A stretch of 64,000 nt of DNA from Echinarachnius parma (lineage: Eukaryota > Echinodermata > Echinoidea > Clypeasteroida > Echinarachniidae): contig JBAMJV010005506.1 in assembly GCA_037951105.1 (NCBI GenBank), forward strand, positions 124,001 to 188,000, in the 5' to 3' direction. Of this stretch, positions 22,795 to 34,862 are shown piece by piece (within the stretch, counting starts at the first letter, position 1; every line of letters begins with the position of its first letter). The notes beneath the pieces were generated by a model. It worked only from the letters and a program-made list of their open reading frames with translations. It ran no database searches and had not been told where the DNA came from. A program made the translations under genes and the position numbers.

Positions 22795-23930
22795 TCAAAG
22801 AAGGTTATTTAAAAGAAGAAAAAAGGTGAAACCCATTAAGTCGATAAGTATAGTCTTTGTATACGCGATATAAAGCGGCGCAATACAAAACACAAACAAT
22901 GGCTGGCGCGTATTTTGTGAACAAACAAACAAAAATGCATGATATATACTTGGATGTGGCTTATTTGCCCCTTCAATTGACATAAGAGTAGGTCTGAACT
23001 TATGTGCGAGTATAGTGACGCTAGTACAGCAGATGATGAACATGTGCAGGCAAACCTCATTAGGACTGAAATTTGTCTCTTTTACAGACCAAAATCTCTC
23101 CAAATTGGATTTAAAGACATTAATGGACGAGCTTTCTACAACATACAAGGGTAGACTGTTCCATTCGTTCATCACTCTCTGAGAAAAAGAACACTGCCTG
23201 AACTTAAGTTGACATGTTTCTTCTGCAGTTTATACTAGTGACCACTAGTTCTGCTTCCAGATGAAATATCAAACAGCTTTGATGGATGAAGATCGTCAAG
23301 ACTGTGTATTATTTTGTATATCTGGATCGTATCTGCTCTATGGCGTCGGTAGGCAAGTGATGGCAAATTTAAACGTTTCAGTCTCTCTTCATAACTCAGT
23401 TGTCTCAATGAGTGCACTAGTCGAGTGGCCCGCCGCTGAACCTTTTCAACTTTGGTAATGTCTTTCTTAAAGTATGGGTGCCATACTGTGGAGTAATATT
23501 CGAGGGCTGGTCTTACAATTGATTTATAGAGGTACATAAAGCCTTTCTCATCCATTGTGGAAAAGGTTTGTTTGATGACTCCGAGTTTGCGGTTTGCCGA
23601 AGCACTAATGATGTCTACATAGTGAGAAAATGTCATTTTTTGGTCGAAAATAATTCCATAGAGTATTCACAGCATGGGTTGTTCTGACCATAATGAACGA
23701 CCTTAAACTTTTCTTGATTGAAAGGGAGTTGCCACTAGTGAGACCATTCTTGCAGTCTGGTCAGCTCAGCTTGAAGGTTTCTTCCATCCAAGATGCTGTT
23801 TATTGGTGAATAAAGTTTTGTATCATTTGCGAAGAGTCTAATCTGGCATCCTCGTCCTTGAAGTACTTCAGGAATATCGTAAACATACAGCAGGAAGAGA
23901 ACTGAATCAAGGTACAGGTGGATAATTAAT
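22795..23930 (-). pseudogene. CR1-like LINE, 3' part of reverse transcriptase (decayed)
   Basis: On the minus strand, from about 23925 down, the RT palm is recognisable: L-F-L-L-Y-V-Y-D-I-P-E-V, then L-F-A-N-D-T-K in place of L-F-A-D-D-T-K. A catalytic Asp is therefore Asn. An in-frame stop follows, then the thumb (L-Y-K-S-I-V-R-P-A-L-E-Y, V-E-K-V-Q-R-R-A-T) and, after a frameshift near 23190-23235, the terminal F-S-Q-R-V-M-N-E-W-N-S-L-P motif. Frameshifts, stops and a lost catalytic residue make it inactive. It may be the 3' half of the LINE at 26375-28245. Confidence 0.8.
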
Positions 23931-24347
23931 TTTTCAATTTGAAAACGAAAAAAAAAAATTTTTTGACCAGAATCCCATTTGTTTGCGATTTTAAAAATGG
24001 AAAAAACGACCAGAATTCAATATCCATTTTCAAATAGAAAAACAAAATATTGAAAAACGCATAATGGCGAGGGTTTTGCATTTCAGAATTCAGAATCCCG
24101 AAATCCGTTTCAAATTGAAGCCCGCCCTCGTGCGTTATTGTTTCAATTTGTAAACGGAAATATAAAAATTGAAAATTGAACTAGAATCCCATTTTGTTTG
24201 CGATTTCAAAAATTTAAAAACGACATGAATTCAATATCCATTTTCAAATAGAAAAACGAAATATTGAAAAACGGATAATGGCGAGTGGTTTGCATTTCAG
24301 AATTCAGAGTCCCGAAATACGTTTCAAATTGAAGCCCGCCCTCATGC
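23930..24347. repeat. 205-bp tandem duplication
   Basis: Two consecutive copies of a segment running from a TTTCAATTTG(A/T)AAACG start to AATTGAAGCCCGCCCTC (about 23933-24137 and 24145-24347). They contain the shared phrases CAATATCCATTTTCAAATAG and TTGCATTTCAGAATTCAGA. Not coding. Confidence 0.75.
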
Positions 24348-24389
24348 GTTCATTTTCCGCCCGATCTTCATACATACTCCAGCACTACT

Positions 24390-26370
24390 AAATATTGGAC
24401 TACTATTGGGAGGAGAGAAGGGGGAGAGCATACAAATGTTTTATGGATGGCTAGGGGTAGCCGAAGGAGGGGGGGGGGGGGTGCTGGTTAACGGGAAACA
24501 TAAATAAGTGTATAAAAAAAAAACCTCCTTGGTTTTAGGGGTTTAATTAAATATGAACAGAGAATGATTTAAAGCGAACCAAAACGCATAATACAAAGCA
24601 AACTGTGTAGTAAGACCTATTTTCACACATTTCAAATGTCCCTGAATCAACCCTTCCATAATTTCTTTTGAAGAGTGGGCATTGTTTCTGTTTTGCTATC
24701 GCAGGCTCTTTATGGATGCTCTGTGTGGCGCCATGATTTTTGTTTGCCGCCGAAACGTGACGTTTTTCTGGACTGACGTTGATTGGTCTAGCCAAATGAC
24801 ATTTAACTATTAGTTAAATAACGTATTTTGATTTTAAAAAATCGGAGCAAAGAAAAATACATTGCACTGCTTACAGTTTAGCATTTTGAATCAAATTATT
24901 TAGTATGTGTTTAATTTGTTTCTACTTGTTAAAAAATGTTAAAAATGATAGTACTTATTTTCTAGTCAGAACGAGGGTGTTCATACGACCTTTGACTTGA
25001 ATGATATTAACGAGTACGTACGCGTTCGCAATCCCCCATAATTATAATATTTTTGCTACTTTTAATTCAATAGTTATACTTAATATAATTTAGACCACGA
25101 GCATTTATTATTCTGATATGAAGCACTGCAAAAGCAACTAAATGGGCTTCAGAAAGGGAAACAATGCCATCTCGTTACTACAACTCAATTGTTTAGGTGA
25201 AATAGTGGGGTAAATGACAAACTCGCATTTCTTAAAACTCTAACTATATAAATGCGTGAAGGCAGTTCATTCACTGTACAAGCCTTTGTTTTGTACGTCA
25301 AAGAGGAATGACACCCCTTTCCAAATCAAAGAAAAGGGATGTTTGGTACGTAGTTCGGAATCATCTCAGCTGTTTTGGGGGCATGCTAGAGAAAATCGTA
25401 CATGATCGGCACGAATCATATACAGTAGTGTGCATGCACGTTCATGCTTACGCCAACACAGTTGTTACCATGGCAACCTCTGACAATTCTGTCAAGAAGC
25501 TATGGTATATTGGCTAAATAACCACATTTAGTCACATTTCCACACTTCCCCGTCTCGAATGGTCGTTGGTTAATATCTTCTCTTTTTATATATACACTTT
25601 TGGTTGTGGCCTGTGTTTCAACAAAGACAAAATTGTCTCTTCTTTTAACATGATCATGAATGGAATTTTAGCTTCGAAATCCAAAAAAAAACCGTCACAT
25701 CTTTGCTGGGGGTCTGCACAAAAATGTAAACATGGCAGTCTCCATGTTCGTACGGGACGCCGCAAAAAAAGAATTTGTGTCGTCTTTTTCCGAGATTGGT
25801 GTGGCCTCATCAGTGGGCCATTTTTTTGTGATTTGTATATCAAATTAAAGCTCTCGGTGTCGCCAACGAAGTAGCATAGATGAAATGCTATCACTTTGGT
25901 TCGCTTTAAACCTGGGGGCCCTGCCCATCTCTTTGAAGCCCCATCTGAGCATACTCGAACCATGGACAGCCTCCTCTGAGTATATCCCAAGCATGGGGGC
26001 TCCGCCCATCTCTTTGCAGCCACCTCTGAGTATAAATAAAACCTTGGGGCACCGCCCATCTCTTTGGTGACCACTCAGAAGCCTAGGGGCTCTGTCCTTG
26101 TTTTGGGGAGCCCCCTCTGAGCATGAATGAAGCCCGGGGCTCTACCCATGTCTTTGGGGACCCCCTATGAAGCCTGGATGCTCCGTCCTTGTTTTGAGGA
26201 GCCCCTCTGAGCATGAATGAAGTATTGGGGCACCACCCTTCTGCTAATCCCCTAGCCATCCATAAAACATTATTATGCCCTCCCCCTTTCTCCCCTCCCG
26301 ACAGTAGTCCCATTCTCTGTTCATATCAAATTAAACCCCTAAAACCAAGGAGGTAATCCCCGTATCAAGC
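24390..26370. mobile_element. Inverted-module insertion separating two LINE pieces
   Basis: Two modules, one with CCTCCTTGGTTTTAGGGG and one with TTTTATGGATGGCTAGGGG, occur near 24395-24567. Both recur inverted at 26255-26355. The interior contains a degenerate tandem block. Boundaries are uncertain, but the segment lies exactly between the 5' and 3' portions of a CR1-like LINE and is absent from the second LINE copy. Confidence 0.45.
25905..26255. repeat. Degenerate 65-75-bp tandem repeat
   Basis: The phrase GGGGCTCTGCCCATCTCTTT, followed by GAGCCCCCTCTGAGCATGAA, recurs about five times with drift. Open frames here on both strands are repeat artefacts. Confidence 0.65.
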
Positions 26371-26374
26371 CTGG

Positions 26375-28245
26375 TAAAGGTTATTGTTTCGATACTTGTA
26401 CCACGAACTCTAGATTCAGAATCTGGAACATTGGTTACATCCTCCTCTGTGAAAACTGAAATAAAGAATCTGTTCACTGTTTCTGCTTTGTCTTTGTCCG
26501 ATTTTGGGTTGGTTTCATCAGATTTCTCCAGGGTTCCAATTCCTTGCTTGGTTTTAGTCTTAAGTCTCAAGCTTTTGAGATTTGTCTTAACTTCTGATGT
26601 TAGTTTACTTTCAAATGTCTTCTTCACACTTTCAACTTCTTTTGTTGCTTCATTCCTTGCCTTATTGAAAGTAACTCTGTCAAGCTCGTTCTCCGTCTTC
26701 TGGAAACGGTTCCAAGCTTTGTTTCGTTTTTACAGCTTGTTTCACTTTACTATTCATCCATAGTGGTTGCTGCTTCGATCTAGCTCTAACTTTAGGTACA
26801 GATCTATTTGTTAACATTTCAATGGAGCTAACAAGATCTTCGACTGTGTCCGACGTATGTAAGATGTCATTGTTCTTTACATATTTTCTCATGCCATTAT
26901 AATCACCTTTGAAAAATGCAAAGTGTTCTGTAATTTTGTTATTCGATGAATACTGCCTGGAATGATCAGTCTAAAATTCAAAATCATGTGGTCGCTTGTT
27001 CAACTGGTGATGAAACTTCAAGGCAGTCCACCAAGTCCTCTTGATTTGTGATATAACTATAGGTCCAGAACATTTGACTTCTGCACTTCTCTTTTCCGCG
27101 TTGGTTCTTCAACTAGCTGTGACAGAAAATGGTCTTGGAGTCTAAAAAATAACTGGCATATCTACTCTTGGTTCTAGATACTGCAGGAATCTGCCAGTTG
27201 ATATTTGGTAAGTTAAAGTCTCTACGATGAACAAGTTAAGCCCGGCGCAGACAGAGCCGACTCGACGCGATCCGACTGGTTTTAATCAGGCTAGAGTTGG
27301 GCCTGGTCGGTCGGAGCAGATTTATCGTGTTGAATCGGCCCCAACTGGCATTCGACTGGCAAAATGTGTGTCGCGAGGCACTGAAAACTGAGCCGATCGG
27401 AATGACAACCAGTCGAGTCGGCTCTGCCTGCGCCGGGCATTAGAGTGTGACTTTCCCACTTCATGTATAAGGCGTGATAGGGATTCATCGTTATAAACAG
27501 TACTGTTTGGGCTTCTGTATATACATCCAAAAATAATATATTGTGATCCACATACCATTTTGCACCAGACGTATTCTTCAAAGTCGATACCTTAAAAAAT
27601 AACTTGTTTTACTTTTAAATTCATCTTTACATATATTACTACGCCTCTATATGACTTCTCGTAGGCAGGAACATATTGTAACCAGGAAACCGAAGTTCAC
27701 TTTCTACCACTGGTAACACTGAGTTTTTAGGAAATATCTCCACCAGAGCAATAATATCTGGATTCACAATTAATCCTCGCTTCTAATTCAGTCTTCTTGT
27801 TAAGTAGAGAACCAACATTGCTGTACATACATGATAATTGGTCGTGGTTAAAAACTTCAGTATTTACACAGTTATTTGATGCCTTGTGTTGGTTAGTCTC
27901 TCCAAAAGGGCCGTGGGCTCTTGGGAGGACCATCCTCGACTTCCTTCATCTGTGATGACTGAGTTGATAGCTCCTTTCTCCTAACAAGTTTGTCTCCTCG
28001 AATAACCCTATTTCTGTCCCCTTCACTTTAAATCCTTTTCATCTCTTTGACCAGATTGTTTTTTGACAAACGTTCTTTTTCTGTCAAGTCTTCTTCCTAA
28101 AAACATTGGGTCCAAATCGCAACTTACTGGCTTTCCACTTTGCATCACTGCTCGACTCGGGGCTAGAAAATTCCACCAACAGAGGATCGCTATCGAGATT
28201 CCTAATTCACTCCAATGATGATGACATTTTATTGACAAAATAAGA
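26375..28245 (-). pseudogene. CR1-like LINE, endonuclease and linker region (copy 1)
   Basis: Minus-strand fragments in several frames resemble an AP-type endonuclease (N-V-G-S-L-L-N-K-K-T-E-L-E-A-R-I; later I-F-G-C-I-Y-R-S-P-N-S). Next comes the pre-RT linker (K-S-D-E-T-N-P-K-S-D-K-D-K-A-E-T, F-F-I-S-V-F-T-E-E-D). Stops, frameshifts and the MITE at 27240 break it. It aligns along its length with the copy at 54605-56530, so both were part of one segmental duplication. Confidence 0.75.
27240..27438. mobile_element. 199-bp TIR MITE inside the LINE
   Basis: Starts GCCCGGCGCAGACAGAGCCG and ends with its inverse, 27 bp with one mismatch. TTA occurs just outside each end, one base away. The sister LINE copy near 55725 lacks it, giving an empty site. 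GC-rich compared with its host. Confidence 0.8.
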
Positions 28246-28248
28246 ATA

Positions 28249-28453
28249 ACACAGTACAAAAAAAATTAAACAACTTTTTAAAGAACCAAAAACGCTGTTT
28301 AAGCCGGTCCCTCTAACAACGTTGTTTAAAATTTTGAACAACCAAGATGTTGGTTGTTCAAAATTCTAAGCAATGTTGTTAGAGGGACCGGCTTAAACAG
28401 CATTTTTGGCTTTTTAAGCCGGTCCCTCTTGTTTAATTTTTTTTTACTGTGCA
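28249..28453. mobile_element. Fold-back MITE
   Basis: The outer ends CACAGTA(C)AAAAAAAATTAA and the inverse, plus inner arms with AAGCCGGTCCCTCTAACAAC, form a long hairpin centred near 28346. The paralogous segment near 56565 passes without interruption from AAGAATAA to TGCAAATAAAAC. Confidence 0.75.
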
Positions 28454-28494
28454 TGCAAATAAAACAATAAAGGGAGACAAACATACTAATCGAC

Positions 28495-29058
28495 TTAAAG
28501 GGATAGTTGAGTTCTGGTAAAGAGAGTACAGTTTTAGTCAAACTGAATTTTAGTAACCAAAACCTGCACCATTACATTACAAACTAACAGTTATAACTCC
28601 ATCATGCTCGAAAGGAATACAAAATTACAAATGACTTAGTACGAAGCCTGTTATCATTCAAAAAGAGCCGTTAAAACTCAAGAGGGCACTCTCTCAAAAC
28701 TCATTGGTTTCTGCCATTTTGATGTGATGTGATGTTTTTATTGCAATAGTGATTCGATAGAGACATAATCAACAACTATTTAAAAACCTCTTTTTATACA
28801 TTTTTGAAAAGAGGAAGCATTTAAAACAAATGTTAACGGCTGGTTCAAAATTCTCTTATAATTGTGGGGCCCCACATTTATTACAAATTGCTATGTTTAT
28901 GGATATTTCAGCCATTTATGAACCGATTTTGATCAAATAAAGTTTATTCTGTCATTAAAATATTGTGTTCTTTCAAATTTGACACTCATTTTTTAATTAT
29001 CTCACAAAAGTGTATTTTGTGTAGCGCCCTCTATACCAAAACTTAACTATCCCTTTAT
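28495..29058 (-). mobile_element. piggyBac-like MITE family M, copy 1
   Basis: Ends TTAAAGGGATAGTTGAG and AACTATCCCTTTAT. The second copy of the duplication near 56608 reads GACTTAATAGG here. The interior is homologous, in reverse orientation, to the MITE embedded in the long units of the gene A array (phrases CATTCAAAAAGAGCCGTTAA, GATCAAATAAAGTTTATTCT). Confidence 0.8.
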
Positions 29059-29605
29059 TTGGTTTCGTAAGATTGCAATCATAATATTTTAACCCTTTCT
29101 TAAAAAAGTTAAGTTTAAGAAACTTGTCGCTTGATTCGGGTGTTCAAACAGGGTTCAATATATTGCCGTTTTTTCTTTCCGCTGATGCATGAGTGAGTGC
29201 TTTGAAAGTAATATATTCTGCATGATCTTAGCTTTCTGTAAAGGTATACCGTATAATTCAACTACTTTTGGTTTTCAATGAATCTACAATTTAAGATTCC
29301 CGCAAGAAGCAACCAAATAGGTATAACTAAAAGTGGATTTTGGAATTAAACTCTTCATTTGTTGTTATGTAGGCATGCAAGTGATCATGCCTACAAGTAA
29401 TTGCTAATGTTTATAGAATGGTAATGAAGTACATTATTGTTATTATTGTGTTCTCTTGCAAATAGATGACATTTATATGTTACATTTGTATGTTTGAAGA
29501 TCAAATAAAATATATCTGTAATACAGTATCTATCTATATTTGTGTTTACATAAAGATAAGATAATCTTTTTTTTTGCGTATCTGTGATTGAAGTCTGAAT
29601 TTGTT

Positions 29606-30149
29606 TTAAAGGGGTAGTACAGTTTTGGTAAGGCTGAACTTTAGTAACCAAACCTGGACAGTAACATTATAAACTCATAGTTATAACTCCACCATGCTCC
29701 AAAAGGTATACAAAATTACAAACGACTAAGTAAAAAGCCCGTTATCATTAAAAAAGAGCCATTAAAACACAAGAGGGCGCTTTCTAAAAAGGCATTGGTT
29801 TCAACCATTTTTCATACAAAATTATGCATGTGATGTTTTATTGAAATAATGATTAAATAGAGAGATCATCAACAACTATTTAAAAAATGCTTTTGAACAT
29901 TTTTGAAAAAGTGCAAGCATTTTTTTAATTTTTTGAAAAAATCATCTAATTATTTGGGCCCCAAATAATTTTAAGATCAGATATATTTATTGATATTACA
30001 GCCGTTTCTGGGTCGATTTCAACAAAATAAAGTTTATTCTGACATTAAAATTGCATGTTCTCTCAAATTCGACACTCAGTTTTTCATTACCTCACAAAAA
30101 AATTGTGATGTGCAGCGCCCTCTCTACCAAAACTAAACTACCCCTTTAA
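29606..30149 (-). mobile_element. piggyBac-like MITE family M, copy 2
   Basis: Bounded by TTAA at 29606 and 30146, with ends AAGGGGTAGT and ACTACCCCTT. The paralogous locus near 57600 reads GTTTTAATAACTA with a single TTAA, which identifies the target exactly. Confidence 0.9.
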
Positions 30150-30589
30150 TAACTAAAACACTACTCATGATAAAACTGTTTGATTATGAAGGGGGGTTTT
30201 TCAGGAACATTTGTCATGTTTGAGGTTCGTGCAAGTTGTTATTAGTCAGTCAACAATGGTTGTGCTATAACAAGGAGATATCCAAATAAATGTCTAGATA
30301 ATGGTCTCAAGTGATATTTTCATAATGCGGTCGAAGTCTCTTGGTAGCCACTAAAATCATGTGATTTGAATAAACATACATTAATTAGTAATGTATAAAG
30401 CGACTATACTAGTTGTCAGGCGCGCCGGAAGCAGTTTTTGATTGGGGGGGGGGGGGGGGGCAAAACCCGAAGGGGGCTCACGATTTATGTGTTTAGGGGC
30501 TCATGCCCTACCACACTCACAGGGTTGCCAACCCCCCCCCCCCCCCCCTCCCCTCCCCCTCCCACGGTCAATGGAGCTTTTGCATTTTT

Positions 30590-31500
30590 GGACTTGAAAT
30601 TGTGCAATCTGGTGCATAAAAACGTGATCCAACAACATACAGCCAAACATGATTCCCGAGGGAGCGAAGCGACCGAGGGTTGTGGAAGAGCTAGAGGGGG
30701 GAGGGTTTTGCATTTTTATACTTGAAATGACGCAATCTGGGGCTTAAAACCTAAACAATATCCACATTTGTATGATCCAACATCATAGCTTACAGCTAAA
30801 AATGAGTCCTGAGGGAGCGAAGCGACCGAGGGCTGGGGCAGAGCCAGAGGGGGAGGGTTTGGGAGGGGGTATCCCCTCCCACGGGGAAGATTTTGCATTT
30901 TTATACTTGAAATGGTGCAATCTGTGGCATAAAAACATAAACCATATGCCACATTTGTACGATCCAACATCATAACTTTCAGCTAAAAATGAGTCCCGAG
31001 GGAGCGAAGCGAGCGAGGGTTGGGGCAGAGCGAGAGGGGGGAGGGTTTTAGAGGGGGTATCCCCCTCCCACGGGGAAGATTTTGCATTTTTATACTTGAA
31101 ATGATGCAATCTGGGGCATAAAAACATAAACCATATGCCACATTTGTATGATCAAATATCATAGCTTACAGCTAAAAATGAGTCCCAAGGGAGCGAAGCG
31201 ACCGAGGGCTGGGGCAGAGCCAGAGGGGGAGGGTGTGAGAGGGGGTATCCCCTCTCACGGGGAAGATTTTGCATTTTTATACTTGAAATGGTGCAATATG
31301 GTGCATAAAAACATAAACCATATGCCACATTTGTATGATCCAACATCATAGCTTACAACTAAAAATGAGTCCCGAGGGAGCGAAGCGACCGAGTGCTGGG
31401 GCAGAGCCAGAGGAGGAGGGTTTGGGAGAGGGTATCCCCCTCCCACGGGGAAGATTTTGCATCTATTTACTTGTAATGGTGCGATTTGGTGCACGTCACA
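30590..31500. repeat. 188-bp tandem satellite block
   Basis: About five units with period near 188 bp. Each has GAGGGAGCGAAGCGACCGAG, a G-rich stretch, TATCCCCTCCCACGGGGAAG and TTTTGCATTTTTATACTTGA, then ACATAAACCATATGCCACAT. Single modules recur at 19785, 21460, 37210, 38345 and 38680. Frames on both strands are artefacts. Confidence 0.9.
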
Positions 31501-31547
31501 CAAACAGCAGAGCAATAACAGCCTACACAGGAAGTACGTGGACTGGT

Positions 31548-34338
31548 ACAGGGCAATTCCACGCCAAAGTGGACATTTGACCAAAAAGTTTACAAGCATT
31601 TTTATGATAAAAATTTGGTATCAAATCAAAGCTTAAATTCTATATTTTTGGAATTCAATGAGAAAATTTTAGTTTTACATAATTTTAGTTGTTTTTTTAT
31701 AATAACTTTATAACCATAATTGAACCCCACAAATTTGACATTTTTGTGAAAAAGTGTTTTGATCCTGTGTTTGTTTTATATTTCCCCAGTTAAGCCTAAA
31801 AACCATTATTCTGATTCCTGAGATATGACCATTTCGTAAAATAGTAAATTTGTATGATTTATTTGATTTGTTATGCTTCAATGACTTCTTATTTTCAGCC
31901 TATGAAAATGTCCTTCCGTTACCGAAAAATCAATATTTTTAATTTTGTGGCTCACATAATTGTAAAAGAGCAGACCAATCTTCAGTGCAAAGCAAGTTCA
32001 AGTAGGCCTTCCCATTGCTAACAATTGTATTACTCATTGTTTCTTCGTTAATTAATAAATAACAAAAGAAAATGTCCTTCCGTTACCATACACATGGTAA
32101 CAGATGGACAAGGTACCTCATATTACATATTATGACAACATTTATGTTAACAAATTTGTCTCTCATAATGAAAACCCAAAATAATGAGACAATACCTGCA
32201 ATGGCCAGCTATCAGTGGCGTAGCGTGGTCAGACTAGTAATTTTCTGTGTTTCAACCAATCAGATTTGTGCATTTAGAACATTTGATCTGGCTCACAATT
32301 GATTTTATCTCTTTCTGCAACAGGGCCCTTGTACCATGATGCCATTTGTCTGGATTTTTATTGTATGGGGATTAGTAGGTCTATTTAACTGATGTGAATC
32401 AGGGTGTGAATAGGCTCTGATCATGACTTTGAATAGGTCTTTTTTATACAATACACCCCTATAGAATTATTGGACATGGGTGTAGGTCTAAAATAATTAA
32501 ATTTTACATGAAATGTGCAGACTAGTAATTTTCTGTGTTTCAACCAATCAGATTTGTGCATTTAGAACATTTGATCTGGCTCACAATTGATTTTATCTCT
32601 TTCTGCAACAGGGCCCTTGTACCATGATGCCATTTGTCTGGATTTTTATTGTATGGGGATTAGTAGGTCTATTTAACTGATGTGAGCCAGGGTGTGAATA
32701 GGCTCTGATCATGACTTTGAATAGGTCTTTTTTATACAATACACCCCTATAGAATTCTTGGACATGGGTGTAGGTCTAAAATAATTAAATTTTACATGAA
32801 ATTTGCAAACTAAAAACAAGGCTGTAGAAAAAGCAAGAAATAACATATCTCCAATTCTTTCATATGTTGTAGAAATTATATCAAGCCAAGATTTAAGCAA
32901 AAAACAATTCTCAAAATTATTTGATCCACGAGGTAAAACGGAAGGTCAAAATCTAAGGTCAAAGGTTATCGTATCCAAACTCGCTCATGCATGAACACAA
33001 ATGGCATAAATGGATTGCACATAACATCCCCAGTCCAATGACACCTTACAAAATAAATTGACCCAACGGTTAATGGACAATGGCCATTTGAAAAATGGTG
33101 CCCACGCCCATTTCTTACAAAACTCCCCCATAAGAATCGACCATAGCGCCAAAACCATTGGGCGGATTGGGCTAAAACTTAAATATTTGCGCTTTTAAAG
33201 GTTGAAATATCATACATACCAAATATTAGCAAATTTGAAGGGGGCTGCGATGAAAATTTTCAATTTTTTTAAAGGTGATTTGACATGGAATGACCCTACT
33301 GTGTCATATCATACATTATAGTCCATTATGTCCTTCCGTTACCGAACATTGGTCCGCTTTGTGTGAAATAACTCAAATATCTGCGGACAAATTTTAATCA
33401 AAGAACAAGTAAATTCTTCTTAACCCTTCAGAGAATGAAATGTGTACCCTTATAATATTTTGTATTATTTAATATCACAGAGTTTTAGTTAAAACTGATT
33501 TGATAACAAAACCTTGTCCATTTTAGTGTCCTTCCGTTACCGACCTCATTTGTATGCATATTCAATATTGTGCGGAGATAAAAAATTAAAAAAAATTATG
33601 GGACCTTAAAACTGTATGTTTTGGAAGTATTGTTAAAATAGACTGTTCCAACAACACAAGTATTTAAAAATGTCTTTCTTAAAGTTGACAATTTGTGTCT
33701 GAGTGTCATTCCGTTACCATGGATTGACCATGAATAAGAGCCATTGGAGCATGAAATATAGTAAGAAAAAAATAGAAATGTAAATGCTTGTGATGTCCAT
33801 ATGCTATCTATGATACAAACTCATTTTTAGACCACAAAAGAGATGTTTCCTTCTCATAAATGGTCTTTAAATTTCAAAATTAATTTTATTGTACAATTCC
33901 AATAGACTTTTCAGAGGTCCTTCCGTTACCGTCCTTCCGTTACCGAACACTGGAGTAATTAATTTCTCATAATTAATATACCAATGTAGATATTTTTCTT
34001 AAAAGGTGGTGTTATACTCTGTGAACATAAGGAAATTGACTAGTAGCCAACTTAACATGATAAACCTCGTAACTTCACGGAGATTGGGTCATAACTAAAA
34101 AACTTGAAAATCCATGTCCATTTTGGCGTCCTTCCGTTACCGGCCTCATTAGTGTCCATATCTAATTTACATAATGCGGTCAAAATTTTAGAAATAGTGG
34201 AAATCAAAGGTGTCCCAACAAGGATCAAAGACATGCCATTTAGAATAAAAAATCAAAAGCAGGATCCTGGAATTATTTGATTGAAGTTCCAAAATTGTGT
34301 CTGAATGTCCTTCCGTTACCGTGGAATTGCCCTACAGA
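31548..34338. mobile_element. Nested element with repeated TCCTTCCGTTACCG motif
   Basis: The ends read ACAGGGCAATTCCACG and CGTGGAATTGCCCT, a 14-15-bp inverted repeat. Inside, nine near-identical 13-14-bp motifs lie on the same strand at 31911, 32075, 33331, 33529, 33706, 33918, 33932, 34129 and 34308. A 600-bp internal duplication (33331 onward against 33932 onward) and a 288-bp duplication at 32231-32806 are present. No coding frame. Confidence 0.6.
32231..32806. repeat. 288-bp tandem duplication
   Basis: Two consecutive, almost identical copies share CAGACTAGTAATTTTCTGTG at their starts (about 32229 and 32518) and TAGGTCTAAAATAATTAAAT at their ends. High identity implies a recent event inside the nested element. 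Confidence 0.9.
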
Positions 34339-34789
34339 AAAACCCACCCCAGACGTACCAAATGCAAGTTACACAACAAACTGAGATAATTTGTTTGCGA
34401 AAATTTTAAATGGATGAATAACTCAGTTTTTAAACGTTAGAATTAACAAGTATTGGCTTATACATTTCATTTGCCCTTTTCCTTTTTCTTTCTTTCTTTC
34501 TTTTTTCTTCCTTTTTTTTTTAGGGGAGGGGGCTTTTCTTTTGGGGGGGGGGGCAAAAACGCGTTTTGCCCCCCCCCCCCCCACTTTTTGGATTGGGGGG
34601 GGGGGGGCGGCCGCCCCACCTGCCCCCCCCCCCCCCCCCACTTCCGGCGCCTATGCTAGTTGTTGTTATTTTTTAGTGTCTTACCGTATTTCAATTTTTG
34701 GGTGGATGGAGACTTTGTAGGATTATGTATGTGTATGATTTAGTTCCCCTTTGAGGTTTTGATTGGAAATGTTTCAGTTCTTGAAGACC

Positions 34790-34862
34790 ATGGAGGAAGC
34801 AAAGCTCTCTTCGTTCCTGGTGATATTGATGCTGGCATGCCTCTTCTCCTTCTCTACACAAG
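34790..34862 (+). CDS. Gene B exon 1, signal peptide
   Basis: The ATG sits in a good context (AAGACCATGG). Residues M-E-E-A-K-L-S-S then a hydrophobic run F-L-V-I-L-M-L-A-C-L-F-S-F-S-T-Q make a typical signal peptide. Donor CACAAG/GTAAGT, phase 1. The gene C homologue differs by two residues. Confidence 0.85.

Larger units (their letters stand above)
30417..34655 (+). mobile_element. hAT element 1 (4.2 kb)
   Basis: Starts CAGGCGCGCCGGAAGCAG and ends CTTCCGGCGCCTATG, with the 8-bp duplication CTAGTTGT at 30409-30416 and 34656-34663. The paralogous site near 57870 lacks it. No transposase frame is visible. It holds a 188-bp satellite block, a nested motif-rich element and poly-G/poly-C tracts at both ends. 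Confidence 0.9.

Noticed and set aside
30438..31600. Series of similar 65-114-codon frames on both strands
   Set aside because: Period and content follow the 188-bp satellite; the same frame appears on both strands because of the repeat composition.
32213..32240. CAGTGGCGTAGCGTGG, a possible further hAT end
   Set aside because: No matching opposite end with an 8-bp duplication was found nearby.
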